The notes beneath the pieces were generated by a model. It was not told the DNA's origin, searched no databases, and saw nothing but the letters and a program-made list of their open reading frames with translations. A stretch of DNA of 64,000 nucleotides from Lunularia cruciata (Eukaryota; Streptophyta; Marchantiopsida; Lunulariales; Lunulariaceae). Shown here in pieces: positions 36,124-47,382 of the stretch. Within the stretch, counting starts at the first letter, position 1; each line of letters begins with the position of its first letter. The position numbers were made by a program, and so were the translations under genes. The stretch is from NCBI GenBank assembly GCA_948567375.1, contig OX419761.1, forward strand, positions 49,478,501 through 49,542,500. The letters run 5' to 3'.

Positions 36124-36249
36124 TTTTTCCTTTTGATCACACGGTGAATGGTGTAGGGGTTACTGTATTGCTGAATCTAAATTTGATTTTTCCTTTTGAT
36201 CACGCGGTGAGTGGTGTTGGGATTATTGTATTGCTGAATTTGAATTTGA
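36124..36249 (+). repeat. 63-bp tandem duplication before the transposase
   Basis: Two units, 36124-36186 and 36187-36249, sharing TTTTTCCTTTTGATCAC, CGGTGA and GTATTGCTGAAT. Confidence 0.85.
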
Positions 36250-36264
36250 TTATCTATAGGCATA

Positions 36265-38028
36265 TTGGTTAATGTCAAGAAGCGGAGGCGTTTGGACGTG
36301 ATGACAAAATTAGAGGTTATCAATTTTCTCAATCAACCTGGAGCCACCCATGAACAAGCGGCATCACATTTTGTAGTGGCGCGTCCGACTGTGACCAAAA
36401 TCTGGAATGAGAGGGAACTCATTAAGCAGGTGGCATTTGATTCACATCAAATTGGGTTGAAAAAAGTTTTGACATCAACTTGAGTGCAACTGCTTACCGA
36501 TATGGTGCATCAATGACATATGCACGTTAAGATTGATGCAACCACGCTGAATGTGATTGGTGAGGTGCTCAAGAATAAGGATTTATTTTTCAAAGACAAG
36601 ATCTTGGAGGACTTCACTGAATGTTTGAAACCATCAGATGTAGTTGCTCTGCAGGTATTTGTTGCCTCAAATGGATGGCTTGAGAAGTATTTGAATCATG
36701 TCTCGACAACTAGTAAGAAGAAGTGTGGAGAACACAACAACCTTGATCCAATACAAGTTGAGAAGCTTTTGCATGAAATTCGTGAAATGTTGAATGATAT
36801 CCCTCTTGAATGCATTATCAACATTGACAAGTTAGCTCTACAACATCGCACCACATCATCAAGATCATTCTGCACAGTCAATACGGATAGTCATGATGTC
36901 AAGCACAGCAAAGAACAAATCACAATGACTCTCAAAGTTAGCGCTTCAGGCGAGAAGTTTTGCACTCAGGTTATTATGAAGAGTGCACGTCCATGCACTT
37001 TGAAGAATATTCTAGATATAAGTAAGGCGTTTGGTATTATCTACGACCACCAAGCCAAAGCATGGCAAGACACGTCCTCATATATGCGCTTGCTGCACAC
37101 ATAAAAAAAAATTGCCAAGCAATGCAACAACATCTTCTATACCCTCCAGGATAACTATTCATCACATGTTTGTGCGGCTAAATTTTTTGATCCAACGGGC
37201 TCACAAGAAAGGCTCTTCAAGTATCAGAACCTATGCATCATTTTCTTCCCACCCAATGCTACTAGCGATTGTCAACCTCTTGATCAAGATGTCATTCACT
37301 CTTTCAAAGCACGCTTTCGTCGTGCCCAACTGAACCATCTTCTTTCTGAGTATGAAATTTAGCAAACTACTGAACGTGCACCTGCTTCTCAATTTCCGAT
37401 CAACAACCACACGCACTTGCGCAACATGCTTAGTTGGGTCAGATCAACATCAGATAGTATTGAAGAGAACACTATTCAACGGTGTTTTGTCAAAGAAAAT
37501 TGTCTCCTTGTTGTTACAAATGTCATTGCCAATCAGTATATTGATCACTCTGCACCTAGCTCCAATCAAGCTATCGATGATTTAGTGATAATGCTGAGAG
37601 AAATTCAACTAGAGGAATCGTTCTCGGCATCATTGGGTCTTGATGACAAAAATTTTGAATAGGTTGCTGAAGAACTCATTAAAATGGATGCGCTTGATGC
37701 TACTGGTGACGATGAGGTTGACGATGATAACATTGTCCAGTCTGTTCTTGAACGACACAACCTAATGCAAAATTCCAAAAATATTGATGACGATGATGCT
37801 GAGGAGATCCCACCTTTGATAAGCGTTGAGCAAGCAAATCGGGCCATCACTGATTTAATCAACTTTCTCTCTCTCGAATCATTGCTATCTCCAAAACTTC
37901 AAAGCAACCTGCTTTCTAACCTTCAAAAAGCTAGTCGGCCATTGATTCATCAACGGAAAGTTGAGAAAAATATGTTGTTGAAACAATCCGCGTTATCAAT
38001 GTATTTTACCTTGGACCAACCAGAATAA
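36265..38028 (+). pseudogene. Tigger/pogo transposase (CENP-B-like)
   Basis: One continuous frame of 587 codons up to the stop after 38025, interrupted only by stops at 36481 (TGA), 36514 (TGA), 37102 (TAA), 37360 (TAG) and 37660 (TAG), with no frameshift. Order: N-terminal CENP-B-type helix-turn-helix (KKRRRLDVMTKLEVINFL, then QAASHFVV), a second CENP-B DNA-binding domain (about 36560-36740), and a DDE_1 catalytic domain with aspartates in IINIDKLAL, LQDNYSSH and QPLDQDVIHSF, the last following FFPPNATS. An acidic C-terminal tail ends in leucine-rich helices. The true start is unclear: the frame opens with TTG at 36265, and the first in-frame ATG would be at 36301, inside the first domain. 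Confidence 0.88.
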
Positions 38029-38335
38029 CCTTAGTCAATGGAGAGAACTGTGTGGATTTGAAGTTTAATAAAGATGCCACATTAATCTGTTGCCACATTC
38101 CCCCTTCACACAACCCATAATAGCGCTCTTGAAATACAGATAGGATAGGTTACTTCCATATTTACACTATAGAACTGTCACTATTGGCACCATCATGTCA
38201 CTATTGCACAATTGTGACATATTGTTATTATTGTGCATATCTACTGGGTCTAGACTAATTGTTCTAGGGTTCTTGGTCACTAAAGAGAGGATGTTACTCG
38301 TACGAGGTGGCACTATTTGGAGGTTTTACTCTGTA

Positions 38336-40990
38336 GTGTGAAATTGATAACAATGTGAGATTACATAATAATAACAAAATATTTGTATTAAATACTCATT
38401 AGCTAACTCAGAGTTACTCAGAGTTATATGTATGAAATCTTTTTCTGCTTTTGTTATATGATTTTTGAATCCCATTTCCTATATCTTCAAAATATATAAA
38501 ATGATAAGATCAAGAAGTTTGTTTCGGGTCCTCTCCGTATGCAACATATTTACTACTTCAATTTTTGCTATAAATTAAAAAATTGTATACTTTGATCTTT
38601 ACTAGTTAATTTTGGGTTGGGGTGGGGGAGGGGGGAATGACCTTTAATACAAATACTAGTACACTAGAAAACCCTATGTTTTTTTAAGTTTTACAATAAG
38701 CAAATTTTAAAGTGAAATACGATTTGACACATGTCACTCTATACTCAAATATAAACTGAACTCAGTAATATTTTTTCTCCTCCGCAAGCCAAAAATGAGA
38801 AAGTTCACATGTTGAAGGGGTGAATCTTAGGAAGATGAAGAAGTGCACGAGACATTAATCTTTAAAGCTTCGATCGATTTTCATAGAGTTATAAAGAAAT
38901 ATAAATATGACCCTCCAACAAATGCTAGTGCACCAAAAAAAAACTCCTAAAATTCATTCCCGCAACACTTGCGAGTGCACCAAACATTCATTTTTTAAGA
39001 GCTTCGATAGAAGGTGCATATAGAATATGACTAAAATAGAATAGAATTGATCTAAATATCATAGAAAAATCATAGATTGCAAATCCATGAAACAATTTCA
39101 ATGTCTTTGGTGCACGTCTTCGATTCTATCAGATCTGCGATGAGAATGTTTCAAATCATCACTTTGTTGCTTGGCAAGAAGTACTTGTGGGCTATAATGT
39201 TCCAAATTCCACCCATTTCCATGTTCTATCTTATCTCAAGGTCCACATTGCTAGAATTACACAATTGTGGTGCAACTTCATGTAAATGGGAGCCTTTGCA
39301 TCTACCCTTCACAAAATTTGCTTAGTTCTCTCATTGGTTATCATGTAGACGTATTGCAAACCTACACAACAACCTAATTCTTGGAAACCTTATTGAAGTC
39401 TTTCTCCAGTTCTTGCATTGGCAAGACTCCATCAACATGGTAATTCTCTCTAGTTCTTGCATTGGCAAGATTCTATCAACATGGCAATTCTCTGCCTTTT
39501 GTCAAAATTTTCAAATTACCATGATGATGTTCTCTTGACCTGTATAGTCTAGCTTTTTAATACAAAAAGAAATAATTCTACACTCATTTTCGTTGTATGA
39601 TAAGTTTAAGTAGTTGATGAGATGGTAAAAACTTTACTAGCTTGTCATTTAACTTTTAGTCAAAATTATGATGGGAAATGTCTTAACTCATGTAAAACAT
39701 GAGTAAAGACAAACACATGATTGACAAGACAAAAAATTATTACGATGATATCTTGCACAATATATGTATACCAAACGTACACTAAGCAAACATAAGGCCA
39801 CTTCTGGTTTGATACTTAGAAGCAACGAAACATGTGTGTGCTATTTGTTAATTGCGAGGTTGAAGTTAAATGCGGTCAAGCTCGAACATGTTGACGATTA
39901 CGTTCGACGGAAATGAGAAATACGTTGCCATCAATCAGAATGATTGGGCACACAAGGAGTGCAGCTGCTTGGGATCAAAAAGGAACCTGTAGGACAAATA
40001 TAATTTTCTGGATTTTTCTTGACATCAGGCGCGTGAATTGCTCGTGGACAAAGGAGATTACTGCATATCCATAATGAGGATATTCTTTAGATACCGCAAG
40101 AATTCTCAAGTATCCGAAAAATTCGGCAAAACCTGTACCTGCTGTGTCCGTCTTTCCATCCCTTATTCCGTGTGTGTGTGTCCTTCTGTCCATCCCGTAC
40201 TTCCGTCCATCCAGCGCGAATTGCCTCTCTGGAGGACAGAGATCGATTGCTCGTTGGTAAGTGGTGCCGCCGCTTCGATTGTCTTGAATATCCAGATCTA
40301 AAGATTGCAGCATTGCGGAGGAATGCTGGGCCACCGGCATTGATCCGGATGCTCAACGTCAGCTCTTGCTACTGATGCCTAAGGGCTCGATGGGTACGCA
40401 TTCACTAACACATATAGACACACACACTCATTGCACTGCACTGATACCATACCGTCACCTCGGGGCATTGATTTTATGCACACATTTCCGTCCAAAGCAC
40501 GATAACTCCACAATGTTACTTGTTTCTGCCTGTTCTCGAAATGTAGAACTTATTATTCCTTACTGGCGGGCAGTTTGACCTTCATAGTATGCAAGCAGCT
40601 TTGAGGTGGAGGCCCCCGTTGTTTCCGATCGTCATTGCCCTTCTGCTAGTTTCTCCCACAGTAGTCCACTTTGTAGTTTCTTCCACTAAGTGCAGATGGA
40701 GATTAGCATAGAATTGCTCTGCTTCTTGGCCCCTCTTCAGTTCATGTAATGTTGTGTTCATGTAATTTTGGATATGAGAAGGCAGGAATTGCACGGCCAT
40801 ATGAGCTGCAGCCTGTGATAGGATGCTCATCTTTTTGCAGCTGAAAATTAGAATGAGGCATAGAAGCAGAGTTAATACCCTAGTTTATCCTTGTTCATAC
40901 CCACAGTGATAAGGAGGAACTTCGTGGAAAGAATCACTTTCAAGATCCCATCAGCTGGCTGGTGGAATATTTGAAGTGAGGTATAAGAGG
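38336..40990. other. Gene-free stretch, desert to gene-island transition
   Basis: AT-rich to about 39.85 kb, then balanced composition. From about 40.0 kb it is probably the promoter and 5' UTR of the desaturase; a pyrimidine-rich acceptor (TTTCAG at 41060-41065) suggests a 5' UTR intron. Short open frames on both strands at 40.0-40.8 kb have no recognisable family. Confidence 0.4.
39404..39493. repeat. 44-bp tandem duplication
   Basis: Two units sharing AGTTCTTGCATTGGCAAGA and ATCAACATGG, period 44, with a few C/T differences. Confidence 0.88.
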
Positions 40991-41212
40991 TGCGATAATT
41001 GAAATTGTTGCTTATTGGCGATGGTTGTTGAATGCTGAAAGTATTACATGGTTTCTCAATTTCAGGTCTGGACGAATCAGATTAGCTGCCCGAAGTATCG
41101 ATGCGCACAAGAACCAGTCGCTACTCAAGGAACGAGCACTGCGGTGTATCAGTTTGAAACAGAGCGTCTTCATTGCCGGTTTTTCTATTCCTCCATACTT
41201 AAAGGAATAGAA

Positions 41213-42607
41213 ATGGCGCCCAATGGACAGGCAATGTGCTGTGAGGGTAGCTGCGAGCCTGTAAAGAGAACTTTGCAGAGCATTGACAGCGAGGAGCTTA
41301 GGAAGCATGACAAATCTGGTGATCTTTGGATTTCCATCGAGGGGAAGGTGTACAATGTGACGGAATGGTTCGGAAAGCATCCAGGAGGAGAGAATGCTCT
41401 TCTGAGCTTAGCAGGTCAAGATGTCACGGATGCTTTTCTGGCTTTTCACCCTGGAACAGCCTGGTCACTCCTGCCGCAGTTTCAAGTCGGGGTTTTGACA
41501 GACTATGAGGTTTCTCCAATTCAAGCAGATTACCGGAAGCTTTTGACTGATCTGAAAAGGGCCGGACTGTACAAGAACCCTGTATATGTGTATGGTCAGT
41601 ATGCTTCGGTGATGCTCCCGATGTTTATGTTGTGTGTTTTGGGCGTGGTTTACACGTCGAGCTTCTTGGTTCATGTGGGATGTGGAGCACTTCTGGGTTT
41701 CTTTTGGATACAAGCAGGTTTTATGGGGCACGATATTGCTCATTCAGGGATGTTCAAAACAGCCATCGATAAGTACTTGAAGCTTTTGATAGGATGTTTC
41801 ACTGGTATTGGTATGCAGTGGTGGAAGAACAACCACAATGCACATCATTACTCTTGCAACAGTGTAGAATATGATCCGGACATCCAGTATATGCCCTTGT
41901 TTGCAATTACTCCGAAGTTTTTTGCCTCTTTATATTCTCATTTTTACAACAGGAAGATGAACTTTGACACCCCAGCTCGTCTCCTCGTAAGCTACCAGCA
42001 TTACACCTTCTACATCGTCATGGCTCTAGCTCGGATCAACTTGTATGCACAAACGTTGATCGTGGCTTTCTTCAAGGAAATGGACTTCTCCACTCGGGCT
42101 TGGGAGCTTGGTGCCCTTGGGTTCTACTGGTTGTGGTTTCCTTCGCTGCTGTCATGTTTGCCCAACAACTACCACAGGGTAGCGTTCGTGCTGACAGCCT
42201 TTACAGTTACAGGCATCCAACACGTTCAATTCGTGCTGAACCATTTCTCATCCCCAGTTTATGAGGGTAAGCCTGAAAGCAAGACCTGGTTCGAATCCCA
42301 AGTTAGGGGGAGTCTAAACATTTCCTCCTCTCCTTTGACTGATTGGTTCCATGGAGGCCTCAACTTTCAGATAGATCATCACGTGTTCCCCACACTGCCA
42401 CGCCACAACCTTAGAAAAGTAGCTCCATTTGTTAAGCCTCTCTGTGAGAAACACGGTCTGCCATATGAGGAAGTTAGTCTCTGGGAAGCAAATTCGAGGG
42501 TTTTACGAACACTGAAATCAGCTGCTATAGAGGCGCGGGATGTGTCGAAGCCAGCTCCAGCACTCTCGAAGAGTCTTTTGTGGGAGGCTGCCAATGCCAG
42601 AGGGTGA
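41213..42607 (+). CDS. Sphingolipid delta-8 long-chain-base desaturase (cytochrome b5 fusion)
   Basis: An endoplasmic-reticulum membrane enzyme that introduces the delta-8 double bond into sphingolipid long-chain bases. The 464-residue product starts at ATG 41213 (MAPNGQAM); the frame is open 55 codons further upstream, but family alignment and a TTTCAG acceptor near 41065 favour this start. The N-terminal cytochrome b5 domain spans residues 20-95, with heme ligand motif HPGG (56-59) and the paired His in AFHPG (79). Histidine boxes of the desaturase are HDIAH (173-177), HNAHH (208-212) and QIDHH (386-390); the glutamine replaces the first His, as in front-end desaturases. The match to Arabidopsis SLD proteins, including the C-terminal WEANSRVLRTLK and LLWEAAN blocks, is strong from memory. 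It is intronless, as the Arabidopsis genes are. A delta-6 acyl desaturase is less likely. Confidence 0.92.
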   Translation: MAPNGQAMCCEGSCEPVKRTLQSIDSEELRKHDKSGDLWISIEGKVYNVTEWFGKHPGGENALLSLAGQDVTDAFLAFHPGTAWSLLPQFQVGVLTDYEVSPIQADYRKLLTDLKRAGLYKNPVYVYGQYASVMLPMFMLCVLGVVYTSSFLVHVGCGALLGFFWIQAGFMGHDIAHSGMFKTAIDKYLKLLIGCFTGIGMQWWKNNHNAHHYSCNSVEYDPDIQYMPLFAITPKFFASLYSHFYNRKMNFDTPARLLVSYQHYTFYIVMALARINLYAQTLIVAFFKEMDFSTRAWELGALGFYWLWFPSLLSCLPNNYHRVAFVLTAFTVTGIQHVQFVLNHFSSPVYEGKPESKTWFESQVRGSLNISSSPLTDWFHGGLNFQIDHHVFPTLPRHNLRKVAPFVKPLCEKHGLPYEEVSLWEANSRVLRTLKSAAIEARDVSKPAPALSKSLLWEAANARG

Positions 42608-44548
42608 TGCTCTTACAAGTTTTGAGATGGTTTCATTGTTCTCACAAGGGCACATGTAAGAAACCGAATACATTCATGTTCTCAGTCGAAATAAACTCTC
42701 AAACTAAATCTCACTCGTCCAACATCCTTACTTTACTTTCAATGTTTTGTCCATGCATCCAGCTTCTCATTCCTTATGCTCATCATGTGTGCATAACGCT
42801 GATTGTGAAATGTGATTGGGATCCATGATGTTATCGGATAGTGCTTTGTTGATAACTGCACTGTTTCTGGTCAAGTCAGCATCTGCTGAGTGTTTGAAGT
42901 CTGTTGGCGTGTAACACACGCAGCAACGGTCAAAGCTTTCAGGCCAAAACCTTACCTGTTTGTACTAGTAAGGTCACGTGTTGTCTCTGCGAAGTCGATC
43001 TCCTTAAAGTTATTGGAAATAACTGTGAGAAGGTCGCCCCACGATAGAGAACGACCATGCATTTCTTGTCAGGCCGTAGGGAGAACATAAATCTTTTTAG
43101 ACATCATAACACGACCTCCGCAATTACGGGCGTCCAATCTGATTCACCGTTCTTGAGAAGCCGGAAAATATTGCAGTTAGGTCTCAATTTGGATGAAAGT
43201 TCAGTAACCCATGACCATCCGTACACCAAAAAGAAGGTTGGTCCGTATTACGGAATCTGAGTAGTTTACAAGCTTCTCATTGATGACTATAGTCTCTTTC
43301 AATTTAGAATTAGTAAATGTATTCTTAGAGCTGTGGCTTGTCATATCGTGTTCGTTAAAGGACTTCATTTTGTCTTTGCGCTTCTGTGCCAGCATCTTTC
43401 TCCCAGACCACGATTACTTTCAAGATGTTTGATTCGGGGGTAAAGCACTCTCGACTGATGATTTCTGCTTGTGACTTGCGCCGTTACCCTCTCTCACCAG
43501 GTTGAATTGGAAACGCTCTTAACCCACGCGTTGTGATCCTAGATGTGCTCTTTGCTCAGATGGCCAACTTTGATCGTGCAACAATCTGGAGCAATATGCA
43601 CAACTGGCCTCCCATATCGACATGTAGTCAGTTTAGGGAAGGACCGAATAGACGAGTGACGAAATAAGACTGCAAGTTCTCCAGAGTTCAGTATTAGGAG
43701 GGCTATCAGATGCAGAAATGGAGCAACTCTGTTTCACAAGTCCCACCGACATGTTTGAAACCTAGCAACATTAGAGTGCTAGTGGAAGGACCAGATACAT
43801 CCAAAAGCGTAAAAAGACCCAGTTAGAGACCAGTAAACATAACGAGAGTGTAGCTGGTGTATGAAACGTTATACAGTGAAACATCCTCATGTCTTCGTTC
43901 TCTTGTCTCGTAGAGTTACTTGATGGAAACACAAGTGAGTTTACACGTCCCTGAAAGTTACCAAAGATGTGATAGATATTTAATCGAGATTGCATTTTTA
44001 AGATGCAACTACTGTTTTGGAAACGTGTCGAATGCAACGTTGCGGTTATGATCGTGATTACTTTCAGCATACCACGCGCACGTCATCCGGAGTTCGAGAG
44101 ATAAAATTGTGGGCTTGTTTTGACACATGGTACTTTCTTCACAATTCCTGACGACAGCAGAAAGCAGGATCATTGAAAAGTTCATTCTTATTACTAACCG
44201 CGTTCCCTGAAATCATTTCCCACAAACACTCTGCAGTTTGACACATCAATGAGATAAGACTCATGAAAGCGGGGATTACCTGATGAAACAGGCCCTTAGA
44301 CTACATGCGACGAAACCTGCTTCAATCAAGGTAATTCCATCACCTGACCGACGGGTTCATAGCAGACCTCAATATCAGCCCGCATGGAAACTTCAAGTTC
44401 AACGTGCATGTCTCCACTGATATCTTGCAAGTAGCAAACCATGACATTTCGAATATTCACATTTACTGGGGTTTGCATCAACGATCCACAGCAGAATTAT
44501 TGCACATCTGAGTAAACTAATCTAGAGCTCCGGTTTTCTCTACAGTAT
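42608..44548. other. Intergenic region between desaturase and galactokinase 3' ends
   Basis: Convergent 3' flanks. No open frame with a recognisable product. Confidence 0.45.
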
Positions 44549-46045
44549 CTACAGTCTCAAAATTGCAGCACCGCTTGCTGGTTTTGAAGTGAACACAACG
44601 GTGTCCAAATCTTCTTCTTTGATCCTCCCATTGTCAATCCGCGATTGGAAAAAATCCTTCTTGAGGGCCTCCACGAATGACGAAACTGAACCTTCCTCTA
44701 CTAGAGCAACTACGCAGCCACCCCATCCAGCACCAGTCAAGCGGGCACCGATGGCACCATTAGTCTGGCACACTTTGACCAGCTCCTCTAATTCAGCACA
44801 GCTGCATTCATACAATTTGCTGCAACTACTATGGCTCTCATTCATCAAAGAACCGAGTCGCCTCAGTTTCGTGTCGTCAGCGACGGAGGATAGGACTGTG
44901 TCACGAAACTGAAAAACTCTCTGGGCTTCACAGTACACATGCTTGGCCCTCTTCAACAAGTTATAATTCTTTGCAAGTGCAATAACTTCAAGAGAACTTA
45001 TGGAACCTACCATAAGCTCTGTCAATCTCTGTTGGATAATGTCTTCTATCTCCCCTGCTGTGTAAGGCTCCTCATGTAAGTGAGCTTCAACGGCAATTAC
45101 AGGTGATGACTTACCTTGAGCATCAGCGTAGGCCACACATAGCCCCTCAACATCAGAGAGAGTATTTACATCCTTTACTTTCTCCAGTGGCATTCCAAGC
45201 TTTACTGCCAAGACCATTGCTGCAAGACGACACTCCACCACACGGTAGTTATACTTGCTGGCAGCAGACACTGCTTTGGTTGAAACTGTGAGAGAATTTG
45301 CAATAACAAATGCACCCCTTTCAGGCAGAGCTACATCAGATGCTCGGATCGGATTGAAGTCAATTAGCTTCGCCACACCTGCCTTTGCCATAACTGATAT
45401 TGCCTGGTCCATACCACCAGACTGAGTACCGATATGGCGCTCACAAATGCAGGCAAACTCTGCGACCTCCTGCTTGGTGAATTGCAGTCCGAGTGCGGCC
45501 ATTATGGCGATAGCTGATGAGCAGACTATTGCTGCTGAACTCGAAACTCCAGCACCAATTGGAACAATGCCATCCACTAGGAAGTTATACCCTGCAGGTG
45601 CTCCAACGTCTATTCCTTTAGCATGCAGATGCTCAAACACCCCCTTGTACCCACACAAACAATAGTTCGCCCAAACATGATTCGATCGGTTCACCTCTTG
45701 AAAGGGATCTGCTGGAAATGAACATCCAGGAAACCTCTTCGGATCAATATTGAGTACGTTCAAAGTTGGTGAGGTGGAGGTTGAATTTTGTTTACCAATT
45801 GCCACAATCGTGTCATGCTGAAGAGCCATCGGCAACACAGAGTACCCTTCATAATCAATATGTTCGCCAATCAAATTCACTCTTCCCGGCGCTCGTGAGT
45901 AAAGCTCTGGAATGGTCCCAAAGTGTTGAGAAAATTTCTCCTTCAACCGCTGGTACCTCGATTCGGCCCCTGATAAACTGGATCCCTGGCCGTAGACCTC
46001 CTCTAGAGATAAGTAGGTCGGCACCTGCTCCTCACCGTCCGCCAT
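44549..46045 (-). CDS. GALK: Galactokinase
   Basis: Phosphorylates D-galactose to galactose-1-phosphate in the cytosol, the first committed step of galactose salvage. The 498-residue GHMP kinase starts at ATG 46045 (MADGEEQV); six extra residues to 46063 are possible, but the Arabidopsis GAL1-type start aligns here. The galactokinase signature GRVNLIGEHIDY is at residues 54-65, the phosphate-binding loop VPIGAGVSSSAA at 161-172, the predicted catalytic Asp in SGGMDQ (213), and the third GHMP motif TGAGWGG near the C-terminus. Length matches the plant enzyme (about 496). It is a single uninterrupted frame, whereas from memory the Arabidopsis gene is split by several introns. It is head-to-head with the epimerase gene. 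Confidence 0.95.
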   Translation of the reverse strand: MADGEEQVPTYLSLEEVYGQGSSLSGAESRYQRLKEKFSQHFGTIPELYSRAPGRVNLIGEHIDYEGYSVLPMALQHDTIVAIGKQNSTSTSPTLNVLNIDPKRFPGCSFPADPFQEVNRSNHVWANYCLCGYKGVFEHLHAKGIDVGAPAGYNFLVDGIVPIGAGVSSSAAIVCSSAIAIMAALGLQFTKQEVAEFACICERHIGTQSGGMDQAISVMAKAGVAKLIDFNPIRASDVALPERGAFVIANSLTVSTKAVSAASKYNYRVVECRLAAMVLAVKLGMPLEKVKDVNTLSDVEGLCVAYADAQGKSSPVIAVEAHLHEEPYTAGEIEDIIQQRLTELMVGSISSLEVIALAKNYNLLKRAKHVYCEAQRVFQFRDTVLSSVADDTKLRRLGSLMNESHSSCSKLYECSCAELEELVKVCQTNGAIGARLTGAGWGGCVVALVEEGSVSSFVEALKKDFFQSRIDNGRIKEEDLDTVVFTSKPASGAAILRL

Positions 46046-47382
46046 AGCTCTGCACTTCCACAATCTCTCACCAAAATGAACTTTTCAATCCCTGTAATAC
46101 GGGAAAGAAAAGGGTTTTCTCAGCCAGAGGTTCCTCTCAAAATCGTCACGGGACCAATACCTGCGCAGCTAAAGACACTCTTCTCGTTGTTTGTTCCTAT
46201 TGTACCCTAAACCCTAAATCTAGGAGGACTCCATCAGAGAAAGACTGCAAACCTTGTCGGGAGTGCGCAATTAGATATCCATCCACGACACTACTGATGG
46301 CTGACAGCAAACCTTCACAACCCAGGAGTCTTCGGGCGGATAAAATTTGAAACAGGTGCCAACTGGCTTTTGCTTCCGAGATTGCTTTGAGCCCCAAGTT
46401 AGATGAAGTGAATGAGCTCACGGGAGACCACAGCATTCAGATTTCTTCTCAATTGACGTGTTATATGCTACAACAGGCAATCTCCTTCCCATGTAGGACT
46501 GGTTTTGACTAAGTGACTGGATTTGTTGGCGAAAGGGAAGAGCACTAGAAAACAAATCTGAGGCGGCGAGCTGACGGTACAGCTTACCTGCTATACAACA
46601 CCACACAGATAGAATGGCCAAATTGCACTACTGCCTTTTATGTCACGTGACTCCAAGCAGGCGTGAAGCGGCGGTACACTTGGACCTCTATCCTCGTATT
46701 GGAAAAGCATCGCAAGCAGCAGCACACGCGAAGGTGAGTAGAATCCTCTACGGTAGGATCATGCGTCGACTTGGACGAATACTGACTCAGATTACAAGAA
46801 CAGGTGTCCCGCTCCTTAAGGCTTTCAATTGACAATCAACTACGCTTTACAAGAATTTAAGGAGAGGAGGGGCTTGAGGTTATTAAAAGAGGTAGAGACA
46901 TGATGTGGGTTGGGGCTATTAATAGAAGGTCCTTAGAAGAGAGGATAAGCAGGGCACAGTGATCTTGAGTAGAATTGGTGGAGGGAGGAGGGAAATAGTG
47001 TGATTATTGAGAGAACATCTTTCGGAGGGAAGACCGACAGGACAAGAGAGAGAAGAAAGAGACGCTTTTTCCGGAGGATCTGAGTAACTTGTGACTTATT
47101 TCTTGGAGGGCCTGCTGGTTATGTGGTTGTGGTGCTGCTCCTCGTCTCGTGCAGGGAGAAGGCAGGCGTGGGGACTTTGATCTGGGGAAGTGGGTTTCGA
47201 GTTGTGACCATTTAGGCTGGTCTTTAGGGTGTGAGAAGAGGAGAGGTAGGCGGTACGTGGGAGGAGAATTATTGCAACAGGTGCAAGGAAACACCAAGGG
47301 AGAAAGTTATAGGCTGCGATTTCTGGGTGTCAAGAGTGCTGCTGATGCGGGTGAGGAGAAGACTACCACTGCAGGAAAGGAG
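46046..47382. promoter_or_regulatory. Shared divergent promoter region of galactokinase and epimerase
   Basis: 1337 bases between the chosen start codons. A telo-box pair ACCCTAAACCCTAAA at 46204-46218 (minus-strand sense TTTAGGGTTTAGGGT) lies about 160 bases from the galactokinase start. The epimerase side (46850-47380) is purine-rich and is probably 5' UTR, possibly including translated sequence if an upstream ATG at 47149 is used. No TATA box can be assigned with confidence. Confidence 0.5.

Larger units (their letters stand above)
35677..38333 (+). mobile_element. Tigger/pogo-type DNA transposon, full length, inactivated
   Basis: A 2657-bp element flanked by TA target duplications (35675-35676, 38334-38335). 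Terminal inverted repeats are TAGAGTAAAACCTCC on the left and CAGAGTAAAACCTCC (read inward) on the right, continuing MAATAGTG; CAG ends and TA targets are typical of Tigger/pogo. Subterminal copies of GTCACTATTG occur at 35692-35701 (inverted), 35725-35734, 38177-38186 and 38197-38206. It encodes one CENP-B/DDE transposase frame (36265-38028) with five stops. Confidence 0.9.

Noticed and set aside
35797-36249. CRISPR-like or satellite array
   Set aside because: Units are few, unequal and wholly inside the Tigger element; explained as internal tandem duplications.
40582-40830. 82-codon minus-strand ORF upstream of the desaturase
   Set aside because: Some helix-like character but no family and it lies in the probable desaturase promoter.
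42280-42300. tRNA-like GGTTCGAATCC
   Set aside because: Lies inside the desaturase coding sequence and no acceptor or anticodon stem surrounds it.
47149-47382. 78-residue N-terminal extension of the epimerase, possibly a targeting peptide
   Set aside because: Lacks a clear transit-peptide character and family members begin near the NAD-binding fold; treated as 5' UTR, although not excluded.
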